Source: Neotamlana nanhaiensis (GTDB lineage: Bacteria; Bacteroidota; Bacteroidia; Flavobacteriales; Flavobacteriaceae). Taken from it: a stretch of 64,000 nt of DNA. Where the stretch lies: the NCBI RefSeq assembly GCF_000943555.1, contig NZ_JTDV01000002.1, positions 124,001 to 188,000 of the forward strand, written 5' to 3'. The notes under the pieces were generated by a model. The model worked only from the letters and a program-made list of their open reading frames with translations, was not told where the DNA came from and made no database searches. Both the position numbers and the translations under genes were made by a program. Shown piece by piece: positions 7,181 to 17,080 of this stretch (the stretch's first letter is position 1; every line of letters starts with the position of its first letter).

Positions 7181-9871
7181 TTACAGTTTTATAGTCATCG
7201 ATTTCTTTTCTAAAGGAATTTTATAAGTGCCTCTTTCTTTTGTATATGGCAATGTAATATCATCATTGTTTACACGTAAATAAGCATTTGGTGTAAATTC
7301 CGTTTTTCCGTTAAGGGTAACTGTAATTGCTTCGGTTTTGGTATTGTAACTCACTTCGCTAAACGTACCAGCATCAAGTGTTAACCACAATTTCTTAGGA
7401 GCAATATACACTTTCGATTTGGCAGCAGTTGTTAATTCAACCGTTACAACATCATCTTTTGTACTTAAATTTCCGCCAAAGGCTAACCAACCAAAATCAT
7501 CGGTTTTGGTAATGTATGTTGCGGTATTCACAGCGTAACCGTAAAATCCAGAACCGTAATCGCCCGATAAATAATCGATGCGCAAAGTTGAAGGATACGA
7601 GTGAAACGCTGCAGGACCAAAGCCATCTTCAGTGATGTTAGAAATACCACCTAGAAGTCCGCCATAACCAACTTTTAATAAGTAGAAATTATCGGGAGTT
7701 TCTCTAAATTGTTTCAATACTGGAATAGCGTTTAAAGACGATCCATAATGGTGAATTTGACGCTCTACACGCGATAATTTTCCGCCGTAAAGGAAATCCC
7801 AATAACGACGCGCATTACCGTTATATGCCCAATGCGGCATTGTTGGCATGTAAGCTAAAATAGCTCGAAGTGTTACCCAGGCTTTTCTGCGGTAACCAAA
7901 ATAGTTAGACCACATATACACTTCTTCTTGTCCGGTAGAATCCCAAGGCATTTCACTACCAAAAGGATATTCTAGTGCATCCCAATGGTCGGCACGTTTT
8001 TTCATTCTGGCTTCTAAATCGGTAGCCATATCGTTGAATTTTTCGGTTTGTAAATCTTTCAAAATATATAAGAAAACCGAGCCTTCCATTTGTCCGAATT
8101 GCGCATAATAAGGCGCTTGCTCAACCATAGCAACACTTGTATGATAAGCTTGCTCTAAATACCAGTCCCAAGGTTTGTTATCTACTAAACCTTCGTTGTA
8201 ACGCGCCAAACGATACATCACCCAATAAGCCGCTGCCACGTGTGGGTAGTTATAAGATCTTCCTGGGTCGTTGGCATGTTTATGATCCCAAGCTGCCCAA
8301 GTTTTATAGTTAATATCGTCGCTATAAGTGCCTTTAGGTAACGAGTCTGGCTCGTAGTAAAACACACTTTTTTTAACGCCGTATTTGTGTTTACCTTCGC
8401 TGTATTGAATATTACCCCAAAGCGTACTATCGATAAAAGTTTGCAGTTTGTTAATTTCGGCTTTGTCGGGTTGAATTAGCTGTTTCATAATAGCCGCTAA
8501 CCAACCGCCAGCGCCACCTTCATCACTTAAACCAGCAACCCAAGCGCGACTGTCTTGTGTAAGTTGTTTTTTGGTTTCGTAGTCGTAACTAATTACCGAA
8601 GGATTTCTTTTAAAAATAGGATCTGGTTGGTCGAACCATTGTTCTGTAGTTAAGAAATGCCCAAAGTCTTTTACAACTTCTGTTTCCGATTTTATAATCT
8701 TATAATTAATAGTTTGCTTTAAGCCATTTTTATAGGTGATGGTTACGCGAGAACGTCCCCATTTTTTACCTTCAACGGTATATTTTTTAGCACCTTTTTC
8801 GGTCGAGCCATTTTCTTTTATTTTTAAAGCACCTTTTGGTTCAATCTCGATGGAAGCCACATCGCTGTTATAGTCAATGAATAATTGTGCTTCGGTATCT
8901 AACGGCACCACATAACCAGGAATTCCTGTGGTTACAGGCTTGTTTTCTTCTTTGAGTGTATTTTGAATGTCTTCAATACCTTTTGAAGGTACTAGTTTTA
9001 ACGAAAAGTTTTTGGTTTCGTTAGGTTGAAGCGTTAACGAGGTTGGTTTGTTCCATGGTGTTACGCCTTGCCATTCGTTATCGGCATAAGCCTTACTATA
9101 AACCATCCATTCGTGAAAACCTTCAAACACAATACTTCTTGGAGTTGGGTCGTCGTTTAATGGTCTGTAAGCTTCAAAAGCCATATTTTCTTCAGGTAAC
9201 ACCAAAAGTGCAGGCCCACGACCATTAAGGCGTTTTACTTCTAAATAACCCGCATCTAAACCTATATACGGATCGAAAAATACGTTTTGAGCATGTGTTT
9301 CGGTTAATGATTTTCCTTCTAAAATATTATTGAAAATCATAGGAATTCCTAAAGCTCCAATTTCTACAGCTGTAGCTAAAGTGTTGCTGATTTCAAAACG
9401 CAATACCAATTGCTCATTTACAATTTCGTAGTAACGTTTTATAGTTACAGGAATATCTGAAGGTAGCGTGTTTGCTAAATTTGCCGCTGCAATAACATTA
9501 CCTGAAACTTCTAAAGGTGTTACTTCGCTACGCTTGGTCGCTGTTGAATAGCTGGTCCAGTCGCCATCGCCAGTTTTTAATCGCAAATTGATATCACCCA
9601 AATGGTATAAACCATCTTTATCACGAATTTCTAAACGATCGCTAGGAGTAAAATCGAATTTTAAATCATCAATAGGTTTTAAACCAGCCACGGTTTGTGA
9701 AGCACGCACTAACTTTAATTGAAAGTGCGGTGTGTTAAACTTTTGGTACACGTTAGCAATACCCAAAGTAGATTCTTTTTCTTCAATGCGACTCCAATAG
9801 CCTTGAGCTTGTATTTGCAACCCGATAAAAAGGGTAATTATAAAGGGTAAGTTGTTTTTTAGTCGTTTCAT
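7181..9871 (-). CDS. Large secreted DUF5695-like protein, putative glycosidase
   Basis: An 896-residue protein with a signal peptide ending near LQIQAQ. The N-terminal 300 residues look like a beta-sandwich domain (FTPSDRLEIRDKDGLYHLGD; VTIKRYYEIVNEQLVLRFEI), then a short Ig-like linker, then an (alpha/alpha)-type helical domain rich in Trp/Tyr and acidic residues (AWVAGLSDEGGAGGWLAA; AAYWVMYRLARYNEG; EMPWDSTGQEEVYMWSNYFGYR). This layout resembles the DUF5695 family, whose function I do not know. It is 22 bases downstream of the DUF885 peptidase gene, so it is part of that operon and probably acts on the same glycoprotein or glycan. The acidic residues of GLSDEGG and the GQEEVYMW stretch are candidates for catalysis. 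Function is inferred from context only. Confidence 0.6.
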   Translation of the reverse strand: MKRLKNNLPFIITLFIGLQIQAQGYWSRIEEKESTLGIANVYQKFNTPHFQLKLVRASQTVAGLKPIDDLKFDFTPSDRLEIRDKDGLYHLGDINLRLKTGDGDWTSYSTATKRSEVTPLEVSGNVIAAANLANTLPSDIPVTIKRYYEIVNEQLVLRFEISNTLATAVEIGALGIPMIFNNILEGKSLTETHAQNVFFDPYIGLDAGYLEVKRLNGRGPALLVLPEENMAFEAYRPLNDDPTPRSIVFEGFHEWMVYSKAYADNEWQGVTPWNKPTSLTLQPNETKNFSLKLVPSKGIEDIQNTLKEENKPVTTGIPGYVVPLDTEAQLFIDYNSDVASIEIEPKGALKIKENGSTEKGAKKYTVEGKKWGRSRVTITYKNGLKQTINYKIIKSETEVVKDFGHFLTTEQWFDQPDPIFKRNPSVISYDYETKKQLTQDSRAWVAGLSDEGGAGGWLAAIMKQLIQPDKAEINKLQTFIDSTLWGNIQYSEGKHKYGVKKSVFYYEPDSLPKGTYSDDINYKTWAAWDHKHANDPGRSYNYPHVAAAYWVMYRLARYNEGLVDNKPWDWYLEQAYHTSVAMVEQAPYYAQFGQMEGSVFLYILKDLQTEKFNDMATDLEARMKKRADHWDALEYPFGSEMPWDSTGQEEVYMWSNYFGYRRKAWVTLRAILAYMPTMPHWAYNGNARRYWDFLYGGKLSRVERQIHHYGSSLNAIPVLKQFRETPDNFYLLKVGYGGLLGGISNITEDGFGPAAFHSYPSTLRIDYLSGDYGSGFYGYAVNTATYITKTDDFGWLAFGGNLSTKDDVVTVELTTAAKSKVYIAPKKLWLTLDAGTFSEVSYNTKTEAITVTLNGKTEFTPNAYLRVNNDDITLPYTKERGTYKIPLEKKSMTIKL

Positions 9872-9893
9872 TTTTAGTTTTTTTCGGAACGGA

Positions 9894-11588
9894 TTATTTA
9901 AAATCGGTTGAGAATTTCCAGTTTGTTTTAGCGTCTTTTTTTATAGGTAAATCTTGAATTACAGAACGTAATATTTCAATAGGCATCATGTTTTCTTGCA
10001 TCACGCGGTCGTGAAATTGCTTTTCTGTCCAACCTTTGGCCAACATTTCATTTCGTAAGGCATAAAATTGTAAACCACCCGTCATATAAGCTAATTGGTA
10101 TAATGGAGGCGTGTAGCTTGTTGCGAACGAGCGGCGTACTTCGGCTTCGGCATTTGCATATTCGTGGCCAACTTCGTTTACCAACATATCGATACATTGT
10201 TGCGGTGTCCATTCACCTAATTGATATTTTAATGAGAAAATAATACGCGCACAACGGTGAATTCTCCAAAATAACATACCCATTTTTTGCTCAGGTGTTT
10301 GCGCAAAATCTTTGTTCCATAGCACAATTTCCCAGTAAAGCGCCCAACCTTCCATCCAGAAAGGTGTGCTAAATACTCTTCGGTAACTTTTATGTCTGTT
10401 ATTCATAAAATATTGCAAGTTGTGACCTGGATGTAATTCGTGTTGTACGGTAGGAAATGAAAAGTTAGGGTTATTACCTCGCATACTCATCATCTTGTCT
10501 TCGTAACTCATATCTACAGTTGGATACGAAATACTAATTTCCCAACCACCAGTAAAAAACGGATTCACCTTTTGGCGCTCAGGCGTCATCATAATCATGC
10601 CCCAAGTTTCTTTTGCTAAATCTGGAATAGTAATGAGGTCTCTGTCTTCAATAAATTTTACGCTATGATCGTAAAGATCTTTAATAGCTTGCGGTTGTTT
10701 ACCTGGTTCTACATAGGTATCTTTTACGTGTTCTAAAGCAGCTTTCCAATCGGTACCAAAGCCCATTTCTTTCGAGGCTTTAATCATTTCTTCTTTACAC
10801 CAATCGAACTGTTTTTCGGCAGTAGCAATTAATTCTTCAGGTGAATATGGAATAAATTCAAACTCCAAATCTTTCACCAAAGCATCACGACCAACAGGCT
10901 TACCAATAATGCCCGAACCGTCGTCTTTTATGCTGTTTTCAGAATAATTTTCAGTTAAAAAACTACGATACAATTTTAAGGCATCGTCTAATTCCGCGTA
11001 AGCGTCTTTAACCCACCATGTAAATTCTGGATCGTATTTATAATAAAACTCGAAAGCTTCTTTTAAGCTACGTTGTAACGATGAAATGACGCGAGACGCT
11101 TTATCGGCAACAATCCAATTTTCAAAAGGTGTTTTTTTTAGGGCTTCGGTTTTTGCCGCAATGGTATTTTTTATACTGTTGAAATATCCAGCAAGCGTTT
11201 TAGAATCGGGTTGTTTACCACGACGTCGCTCTTTTATAAACGTGTACAATGGCGTAGCAAAATCGGCTACATGAGCCACATCTTTATAAGCCTTATAGTT
11301 ATTTTTTAACTGATAAATTTCACGCTTAATTTCGTTGTTAAGCAACACGTAATCGGCTTTTCCTTCGGTGCTTAATGCTTTAAAATCGATAGCTTTAAGT
11401 TCCTTTTGATAGCGCTCGTAAAAGGTGAAGAATCTGCTGTAATATTCCTCCGATTCTCTTACGCTATAAGTACCTTCCAAAGCGCGTTTATCGGCGCTGT
11501 AAGTGTTAATAACATCAATTAATTCGCTCGCATTACTTATAAACATGCAGGATACAATTAAAATTAAGGTGGTTATATTTTTTTTCAT
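9894..11588 (-). CDS. Secreted DUF885 family zinc peptidase
   Basis: A 564-residue protein with an N-terminal signal peptide (MKKNITTLILIVSCMF...). The zinc motif is HELHPGH near residue 385 (an HExxxGH form), with a downstream EGWALYWE supplying the likely third ligand. This matches the DUF885 group, which is distantly related to gluzincin carboxypeptidases. The long N-terminal region is helical. It probably removes residues from peptides in the periplasm. It is 26 bases downstream of the GH146-like gene and 22 bases upstream of the DUF5695 gene, so it belongs to a tight operon of secreted proteins. Cleavage specificity is unknown; a role on Pro/Hyp-rich peptides is inferred from neighbours. 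Confidence 0.82.
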   Translation of the reverse strand: MKKNITTLILIVSCMFISNASELIDVINTYSADKRALEGTYSVRESEEYYSRFFTFYERYQKELKAIDFKALSTEGKADYVLLNNEIKREIYQLKNNYKAYKDVAHVADFATPLYTFIKERRRGKQPDSKTLAGYFNSIKNTIAAKTEALKKTPFENWIVADKASRVISSLQRSLKEAFEFYYKYDPEFTWWVKDAYAELDDALKLYRSFLTENYSENSIKDDGSGIIGKPVGRDALVKDLEFEFIPYSPEELIATAEKQFDWCKEEMIKASKEMGFGTDWKAALEHVKDTYVEPGKQPQAIKDLYDHSVKFIEDRDLITIPDLAKETWGMIMMTPERQKVNPFFTGGWEISISYPTVDMSYEDKMMSMRGNNPNFSFPTVQHELHPGHNLQYFMNNRHKSYRRVFSTPFWMEGWALYWEIVLWNKDFAQTPEQKMGMLFWRIHRCARIIFSLKYQLGEWTPQQCIDMLVNEVGHEYANAEAEVRRSFATSYTPPLYQLAYMTGGLQFYALRNEMLAKGWTEKQFHDRVMQENMMPIEILRSVIQDLPIKKDAKTNWKFSTDFK

Positions 11589-11613
11589 GGTGTTGTGTTG
11601 CTGATTAATTGAA

Positions 11614-14600
11614 CTATTTTAGGGTAACATCTAAATAAACCGAATGACGCCCATAAGAATCGTAGAACGGTTTGTACGTGACACCATCAATGGTGAACTC
11701 TAAATTTTCTGGGTTACCAGTTATGCTTTCATTTAAGTTTTTAGCATCAAGCGTTACTTTGCGCCATTCTTTTCTTGGCTCGTCTTCTTGAGCTGCTAAA
11801 AGTATTGGACCGTAAAATAAACTCGCTATATTTTGCTGATCCATGATAGGTTGTAAATGAAACTGGAATGGTATTTTTAAATCGATAACATCGCCCTTTT
11901 TCCATTTGCATTTTAAGGTTAAATAGGTACCAGGAACGGCATTTACTTTTTGCGTTTTTCCGTTTATTTTAACAGTAAAACCATTAGTTGCCCAATGTGG
12001 TACACGTACTTTTACGCTAAATTTACCTTTGCCGTTAATGGTTAGGCGTGTTTCGTCTTCCTTAGGAAATGCGGTAGTTTGTACCACTTGTACTTTACGT
12101 TCGCGCCAGTTTAAGGTTGAAGGCACATACAAGTTTACATAAAGTGTATTGTTGTCGTCGCTTTTAAAATAAATAGAGTTTTGAAACTTGGTACTACTCT
12201 CTATTGCGGTACCGTTACAACAAGTGAACCCAGTCATGTTTGGATTACCAAATTGCTTAATAGAGCTCGGTCTTAACGGTACGTGATAAGTGTTTGCAGG
12301 ACTATCTTCGGCAACCGAAGCTAAAATATGGTTGTAAAGTCCTTGCTCATAGTAATCCATTAACTCGGTGCGTTGCTCGAATAAGAATAAATTACGACTC
12401 AACTTAAGCATGTTATACGTTGCGCAGGTTTCGTTTTGTCCGCCTGCAGATAATCCGTTTTCGTATAATGTTGAAGGTTCTTTTGTAAAACACTCGGCAT
12501 TTGCAGGGTTTCTGGCACCAGCAACACCACCAATACTGTACATATAATCGTTTGTGGTCATGTACCAAAAATTATCGGCTACATGAAAATATTCTGGTGA
12601 ATTGGTATCGCGGTACATTTCTAAAGCACCCATGATTTGTGGGATATGTTGATTCGCATGTAAACCACGGAAGGTATCTACATTTTTAGCTAAACCATGT
12701 GAATGGTTGGCGTCGCCAAAAAATACTTTAATATTGTCGAAAAGTTGCGCCACTTCTAAGTAGCTCGAATCGTTTGTAATACGGTATAAACGTGCCATAG
12801 CTTCGTTCATGCCACCAAACTCGCCTGCAATGTAGCGGTTCCACATGCTAATAAGTGTTTCGGTTGGTAGTTGACTTAAACGTGCGTGTACCCAAGTACC
12901 CATGCCTTTAGCCACATCTAAAGCTTTTTGGTTACCACTTACTTCGTAAATATCCATTAAGCCTGCTAAAATTTTATGAAGCGTGTAGTAAGGCGCCCAA
13001 ACCTGTGTTTTTTGTCCGCCGTAAGTCGCACCAGCTTCTAGCATGATGAATTGATCTGGTGGATAAGCACTGATGAATCCTTTACCCCAATTCCAGTAAT
13101 CGGTACGGATACCTTCATCACTTAAATCGGAATCGAAAGCCGTTTTATTTGGTCCGAAAGGCACTTTTGTAGGATCGGAAACATGCGCACCTCCCGAAGT
13201 TTTAGGATTTCCAGATAACTCCGATAAGGTGTACAATGTATTCACCATATAATCCATTTTATCGGCAAAGTTTTGCTTAAGTGCTTTGTCGTAACCCGTG
13301 CTTGCATACGCTTGAGCGATAGCTGTTAAATAATGCCCTGTAGCATGACCACGTAATTTAGTTTCTTGCGAATCCCAAACACCTAGCGGTTTTGCGCCAT
13401 CCGGTTGTGGTTGTCCAAAGGCATTTCTAAACATGTATAAGAAGGCATCAGGATTGGTTTCGGCAAGTGTATTTACAAATTTATCGCGGTTTTCTATAAA
13501 TTTTGATTGATGCCCGTGTGTGTCACTGTCTAAAGAAACATCTTCTAAATTGAAGGCTTCAAGAGCACGATTAGGTGTACTCGTTTCGGTTGAAGCTTTT
13601 ACCGTAACAATGGCTTTTGGTGTTATGTTTGAACCTGAAATTTTTCCCGTTACGGTGTATTCGCCTGCTTTTAAAGTTGCACTATTATCGGTTGGTGCTG
13701 GCCAAATAATACGCACTTCAGGACCTGGAACGCCATTGCTGTAAGTAGCAGGCAAGGTTCTTGGTAAACGCGGTAAATGTCCTAATGCAGTTTCAACTTG
13801 CACATCTTCAACCGCAGTTAAAAACTGATTGTAAAGTTGTGGCGTATCTTCCGCGAAAGCGTGCAAATTATCATTCTCGTTATGGCGCTCGTTAACTTGA
13901 TTCTCCATGCCTAAAGCATTAAAGAAAATACGACGTACTTGACGATTGCTTAACGCAATACGGTACACGCGAAAATCGTGTAAATTGGCATCTAATGAAC
14001 CACCATTATCGGCGATAGATTTACCAATGTAAAGTTCGTTGTTCCCGTTTGAGGTGTTGAATAACTTTTCTAATTCTAACTCATCAATTTTTGTCTCTGA
14101 AAGGCGTTTTCCGTTGATGTAAGTGGTGAAGGTTTCATCGGCAATATCGATGGTTACTGCGAAATGATTCCAACGGTCGGCCACTAAACCTTCGGAAGTT
14201 GTTTTAAAAGTACCTTCGGTTTCTGAAACGATATCAGATTGAATGCCTTTTCCTGAATTAGTTGTACTGATGTACACATGCGACTTGCTGCTTTTTCCGA
14301 AGTCGAAAATAACCTGATTATCGGCATTCGATTTTAACCAAATCCAACCTGTAATACTTAACGATTCTACGCTGTTTAGAGTCTGACTTGGTATAGAAAT
14401 ATAGGCTTTGCTTTTTGCAGGAAGCACTAAAGCGCTTTTAAATAGTTTGTCTTTTACAAACTCGGTAGTTGCATTTTTTATTTCGGCATGTAGATTATTT
14501 CTAGACCAATCTTTGGTGTTTTCGTCAAACACATAACGTGCAATTAATCCTGTTTCGCCAATACCATCTAAAATTTGATCGCCTTCTTGCGCTACGGCAG

Positions 14601-14655
14601 TCGCAAAACTATAGAGTGTTAAAAGGGCAAAAACAAATAACTTATTCAGTTTCAT
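11614..14655 (-). CDS. LamG-Ig-DUF1680 beta-L-arabinofuranosidase, GH146-like
   Basis: A 1013-residue secreted protein. Order: signal peptide (to about 22), a LamG/concanavalin-like domain (about 30-250: GLIARYVFDENTKDWSRNNL, YINGKRLSETKI), a bacterial Ig-like linker (about 285-365), then the DUF1680 (alpha/alpha)6 catalytic domain (KLRGHATGHYLTAIAQAYA near 445) and C-terminal beta domains. The zinc/cysteine active site typical of the group is present: NETCATYNML near residue 741 (Glu-x-Cys) and GFTCCNGT near 813 (Cys-Cys). Known members remove beta-L-arabinofuranose, in GH127 from hydroxyproline-linked arabino-oligosaccharides. The KLRGHATGHYL segment looks more like GH146 than GH127. It lies between the DPP4-like and DUF885 peptidase genes, linking deglycosylation to proteolysis. 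Confidence 0.85.
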   Translation of the reverse strand: MKLNKLFVFALLTLYSFATAVAQEGDQILDGIGETGLIARYVFDENTKDWSRNNLHAEIKNATTEFVKDKLFKSALVLPAKSKAYISIPSQTLNSVESLSITGWIWLKSNADNQVIFDFGKSSKSHVYISTTNSGKGIQSDIVSETEGTFKTTSEGLVADRWNHFAVTIDIADETFTTYINGKRLSETKIDELELEKLFNTSNGNNELYIGKSIADNGGSLDANLHDFRVYRIALSNRQVRRIFFNALGMENQVNERHNENDNLHAFAEDTPQLYNQFLTAVEDVQVETALGHLPRLPRTLPATYSNGVPGPEVRIIWPAPTDNSATLKAGEYTVTGKISGSNITPKAIVTVKASTETSTPNRALEAFNLEDVSLDSDTHGHQSKFIENRDKFVNTLAETNPDAFLYMFRNAFGQPQPDGAKPLGVWDSQETKLRGHATGHYLTAIAQAYASTGYDKALKQNFADKMDYMVNTLYTLSELSGNPKTSGGAHVSDPTKVPFGPNKTAFDSDLSDEGIRTDYWNWGKGFISAYPPDQFIMLEAGATYGGQKTQVWAPYYTLHKILAGLMDIYEVSGNQKALDVAKGMGTWVHARLSQLPTETLISMWNRYIAGEFGGMNEAMARLYRITNDSSYLEVAQLFDNIKVFFGDANHSHGLAKNVDTFRGLHANQHIPQIMGALEMYRDTNSPEYFHVADNFWYMTTNDYMYSIGGVAGARNPANAECFTKEPSTLYENGLSAGGQNETCATYNMLKLSRNLFLFEQRTELMDYYEQGLYNHILASVAEDSPANTYHVPLRPSSIKQFGNPNMTGFTCCNGTAIESSTKFQNSIYFKSDDNNTLYVNLYVPSTLNWRERKVQVVQTTAFPKEDETRLTINGKGKFSVKVRVPHWATNGFTVKINGKTQKVNAVPGTYLTLKCKWKKGDVIDLKIPFQFHLQPIMDQQNIASLFYGPILLAAQEDEPRKEWRKVTLDAKNLNESITGNPENLEFTIDGVTYKPFYDSYGRHSVYLDVTLK

Positions 14656-14692
14656 ACGTGATTTTCTTTAGTAATTATTAGTGTTGTGTTTT

Positions 14693-16945
14693 TTAGTTAT
14701 AAATGTCTTTCCATGATGGCGGTGTAACGTCTAGCAAGTGCTTTACAAAAAAGTCTTTACGTTTGCGCTCTCCAAAATCGCCACCCGCAGAATGCCCCAT
14801 ACCTGGAATGGTAACGAGCTCAAAATCTTTTTTAGCTTTAATTAAAGCATCTGCAAATTGCATGGTTGTTGCGGGATCTACGTTATCGTCAACCTCACCA
14901 AGAATAAGCATCAAGTTGCCTTCCATTTGTGCGGCGTTTTCAATGTTTGAACATTCGGCGTAATGCGGCCCAATTGGGTAACCCATAAATTGCTCGTTCC
15001 ACCACATTTTATCCATACGGTTGTCGTGGCAGCCACAAGACGCTACGGCTACATCGTAAAAATCGGAATTAAAAACAAGAGCGGCTCCGGCGTTTTGTCC
15101 GCCAGCAGACGTACCGTGAATACCCACTTTATCAACATTCATGTACGGGTATTTTTTGGCTGCGGCTTTCATCCATAATTTTCTATCAGGAAAACCACCA
15201 TCTTTTAGGTTTTGCCAACAGATATCGTGAAAGGCTTTTGAGCGATTTGAAGTTCCCATACCATCAATTTGCACCACAATAAAACCTAATTCTGCTAATG
15301 CAGACATGGACCAGTAATAAGCGTGAAAATCTTTAGGCACAAAAGAATCGTGCGGACCTGCGTAAATGTATTCTATTATTGGGTAGCTGCGGTTTTCATC
15401 GAATGTTGTTGGGCGCACAATCATGCCCCAAATATCGGTTTTACCATCGCGTCCTTTTGCTGTAAATACTTCTGGAGCAATCCAACCTGTATTTACTAAG
15501 GCACTATGGTCGCCTTTTTGTAAATCGATTAAAGTTTTAGCATTTTTAGTCGATTTTAAAACGGTAACAGCAGGCATGTCTACACGTGAATATTGATCGA
15601 TGTAATAGCTGTAATCATCAGAAAATGTCAATGAGTGATTACCGTTTTCGCTAGTTAAACGCTGCATTTTTTTACCGTCGAAACCAACTTTACAATAGTG
15701 AATAAAGTACGGATCTTGGTTTTTATCTAATCCGCTTGCGGTAAAATAAATTTCTTGATTTTTTTCATCTACATGAACAACTTTTCTAACCACCCAATCC
15801 CCTTTGGTTAACTGTTTTTTTACAGTGCCATCGTTGTTGTACAGGTAAATATGATTCCAGCCATCGCGCTCTGATGTCCATACAATGGATTCGCCATCAT
15901 AAACATCGTAACGGTATTTTTTGCTGCTGTAATCAATAAAAGTTTTGCTTATTTCGTTAATTAAAACGTTAACCTTTCCGGTGTTGGCATCGACTTCAAT
16001 AATTTTATAAGCTTGATGTCCGCGCTGGTTATACTCGAAAGTAAAAGCGCTACTGTTTTTGCGCCAATCGATACGGTTTAAGCTATACTGACTACTAAAT
16101 TCTGAAGTTGGAATACTGATGTGTTTTTTGCTTTCAACATGGAAGAGTTGCGGACTTTTAAACGGCAATTCGTCACCTGGTTTTAAGTAATCGCGCTTTT
16201 GTAAAATAGGTTGAAGCTGATCTTTTGGGCTTGATTCTACAAAGTAAATTTCGCGTTCGTCGCCTGGTTTTACTTTGTAAGCCATGATTTTTTTTCCATC
16301 TGGCGACCATTTAATATACGAAGAGTAATAGTTGCCTTTGCTACCATCGTAACTTAATTGGGTTTCTTCGTTCGTTTTTTGATTTTTTATGTAAAGATTG
16401 TGGTTTTTAATGTATGCCACAATGCTTTTATCGGGTGATTCTACGGGATCGCCTTGGGTTTCGTCAAATCGATTTCCCCAGTAACCACGACCACGACCGC
16501 GATTATTGTTTGATACGGTATCGAGCACCGTGATTTTATAATCGTTTAAATTACAACTTAGTTGAAGGTTTTTAAACTTAAACTTCAAGGTGTTGCTATC
16601 TTTATTTAAATCTAAATCACTTAAATTTAATTTATTAGCATCAGCATTGTTTTCGGTAACACTGCTAATAGCTTCGGCCATTTTGCTATGATCGAAAAAG
16701 ATATTTTGGGTGTTTGTATTGGCATCAACACGATAGTAAACATCACCAGTTTTTGCATTGTTAACATACCAAAGGGTGTTGTTTGGCATCCAATGAAAAC
16801 GAGATGGTGTATTAAACACTTTGTCTCGAAAAAGTGAATCGACCGCAAGCGCCTTTTTGTATTCTTTTAAAGTTCCTTGGCTAAATGAAGAAAAATAGCA
16901 AAGAAAAGCTGTTAATGTAATTAATTTGATTGATGTTAGCTTCAT
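14693..16945 (-). CDS. Secreted DPP4-like prolyl dipeptidyl peptidase (S9B)
   Basis: A 750-residue protein with a signal peptide (to about residue 22), an N-terminal beta-propeller (DPPIV_N; repeats such as SPDKSIVAYIKNHNLYIKN and IKWSPDGKKIMAYKV) and a C-terminal alpha/beta hydrolase. The catalytic Ser is in GIHGTSAGGQNAG near residue 612, the Asp in GEVDDNVDPATT near 690, the His in PGMGHSAGG near 722. DPP4-type enzymes release X-Pro (and often X-Hyp) dipeptides in the periplasm. It has the Gly-x-Ser-x-Gly nucleophile elbow in the form GTSAG rather than the usual GWSYG, a mild departure from classical DPP4. First gene of an operon with the GH146-like, DUF885 and DUF5695 genes (gaps 38, 26 and 22 bases). 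Confidence 0.88.
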   Translation of the reverse strand: MKLTSIKLITLTAFLCYFSSFSQGTLKEYKKALAVDSLFRDKVFNTPSRFHWMPNNTLWYVNNAKTGDVYYRVDANTNTQNIFFDHSKMAEAISSVTENNADANKLNLSDLDLNKDSNTLKFKFKNLQLSCNLNDYKITVLDTVSNNNRGRGRGYWGNRFDETQGDPVESPDKSIVAYIKNHNLYIKNQKTNEETQLSYDGSKGNYYSSYIKWSPDGKKIMAYKVKPGDEREIYFVESSPKDQLQPILQKRDYLKPGDELPFKSPQLFHVESKKHISIPTSEFSSQYSLNRIDWRKNSSAFTFEYNQRGHQAYKIIEVDANTGKVNVLINEISKTFIDYSSKKYRYDVYDGESIVWTSERDGWNHIYLYNNDGTVKKQLTKGDWVVRKVVHVDEKNQEIYFTASGLDKNQDPYFIHYCKVGFDGKKMQRLTSENGNHSLTFSDDYSYYIDQYSRVDMPAVTVLKSTKNAKTLIDLQKGDHSALVNTGWIAPEVFTAKGRDGKTDIWGMIVRPTTFDENRSYPIIEYIYAGPHDSFVPKDFHAYYWSMSALAELGFIVVQIDGMGTSNRSKAFHDICWQNLKDGGFPDRKLWMKAAAKKYPYMNVDKVGIHGTSAGGQNAGAALVFNSDFYDVAVASCGCHDNRMDKMWWNEQFMGYPIGPHYAECSNIENAAQMEGNLMLILGEVDDNVDPATTMQFADALIKAKKDFELVTIPGMGHSAGGDFGERKRKDFFVKHLLDVTPPSWKDIYN

Positions 16946-17080
16946 AGTTTTGAAATATCAATAAAAGTAGATATTAAAACGAAAGACTAACCTCGTAATG
17001 TTAGCTAATACTAATATTATATTAACCTTAACTAAAAGTTAACAGCGAATAAACAGATATTTTAATATTATAAGATCTTA

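Noticed and set aside
9894-11588. A classical M32 carboxypeptidase call for the DUF885 protein
   Set aside because: The HExxxGH motif in the form HELHPGH and the long helical N-terminal region fit DUF885 better than M32.
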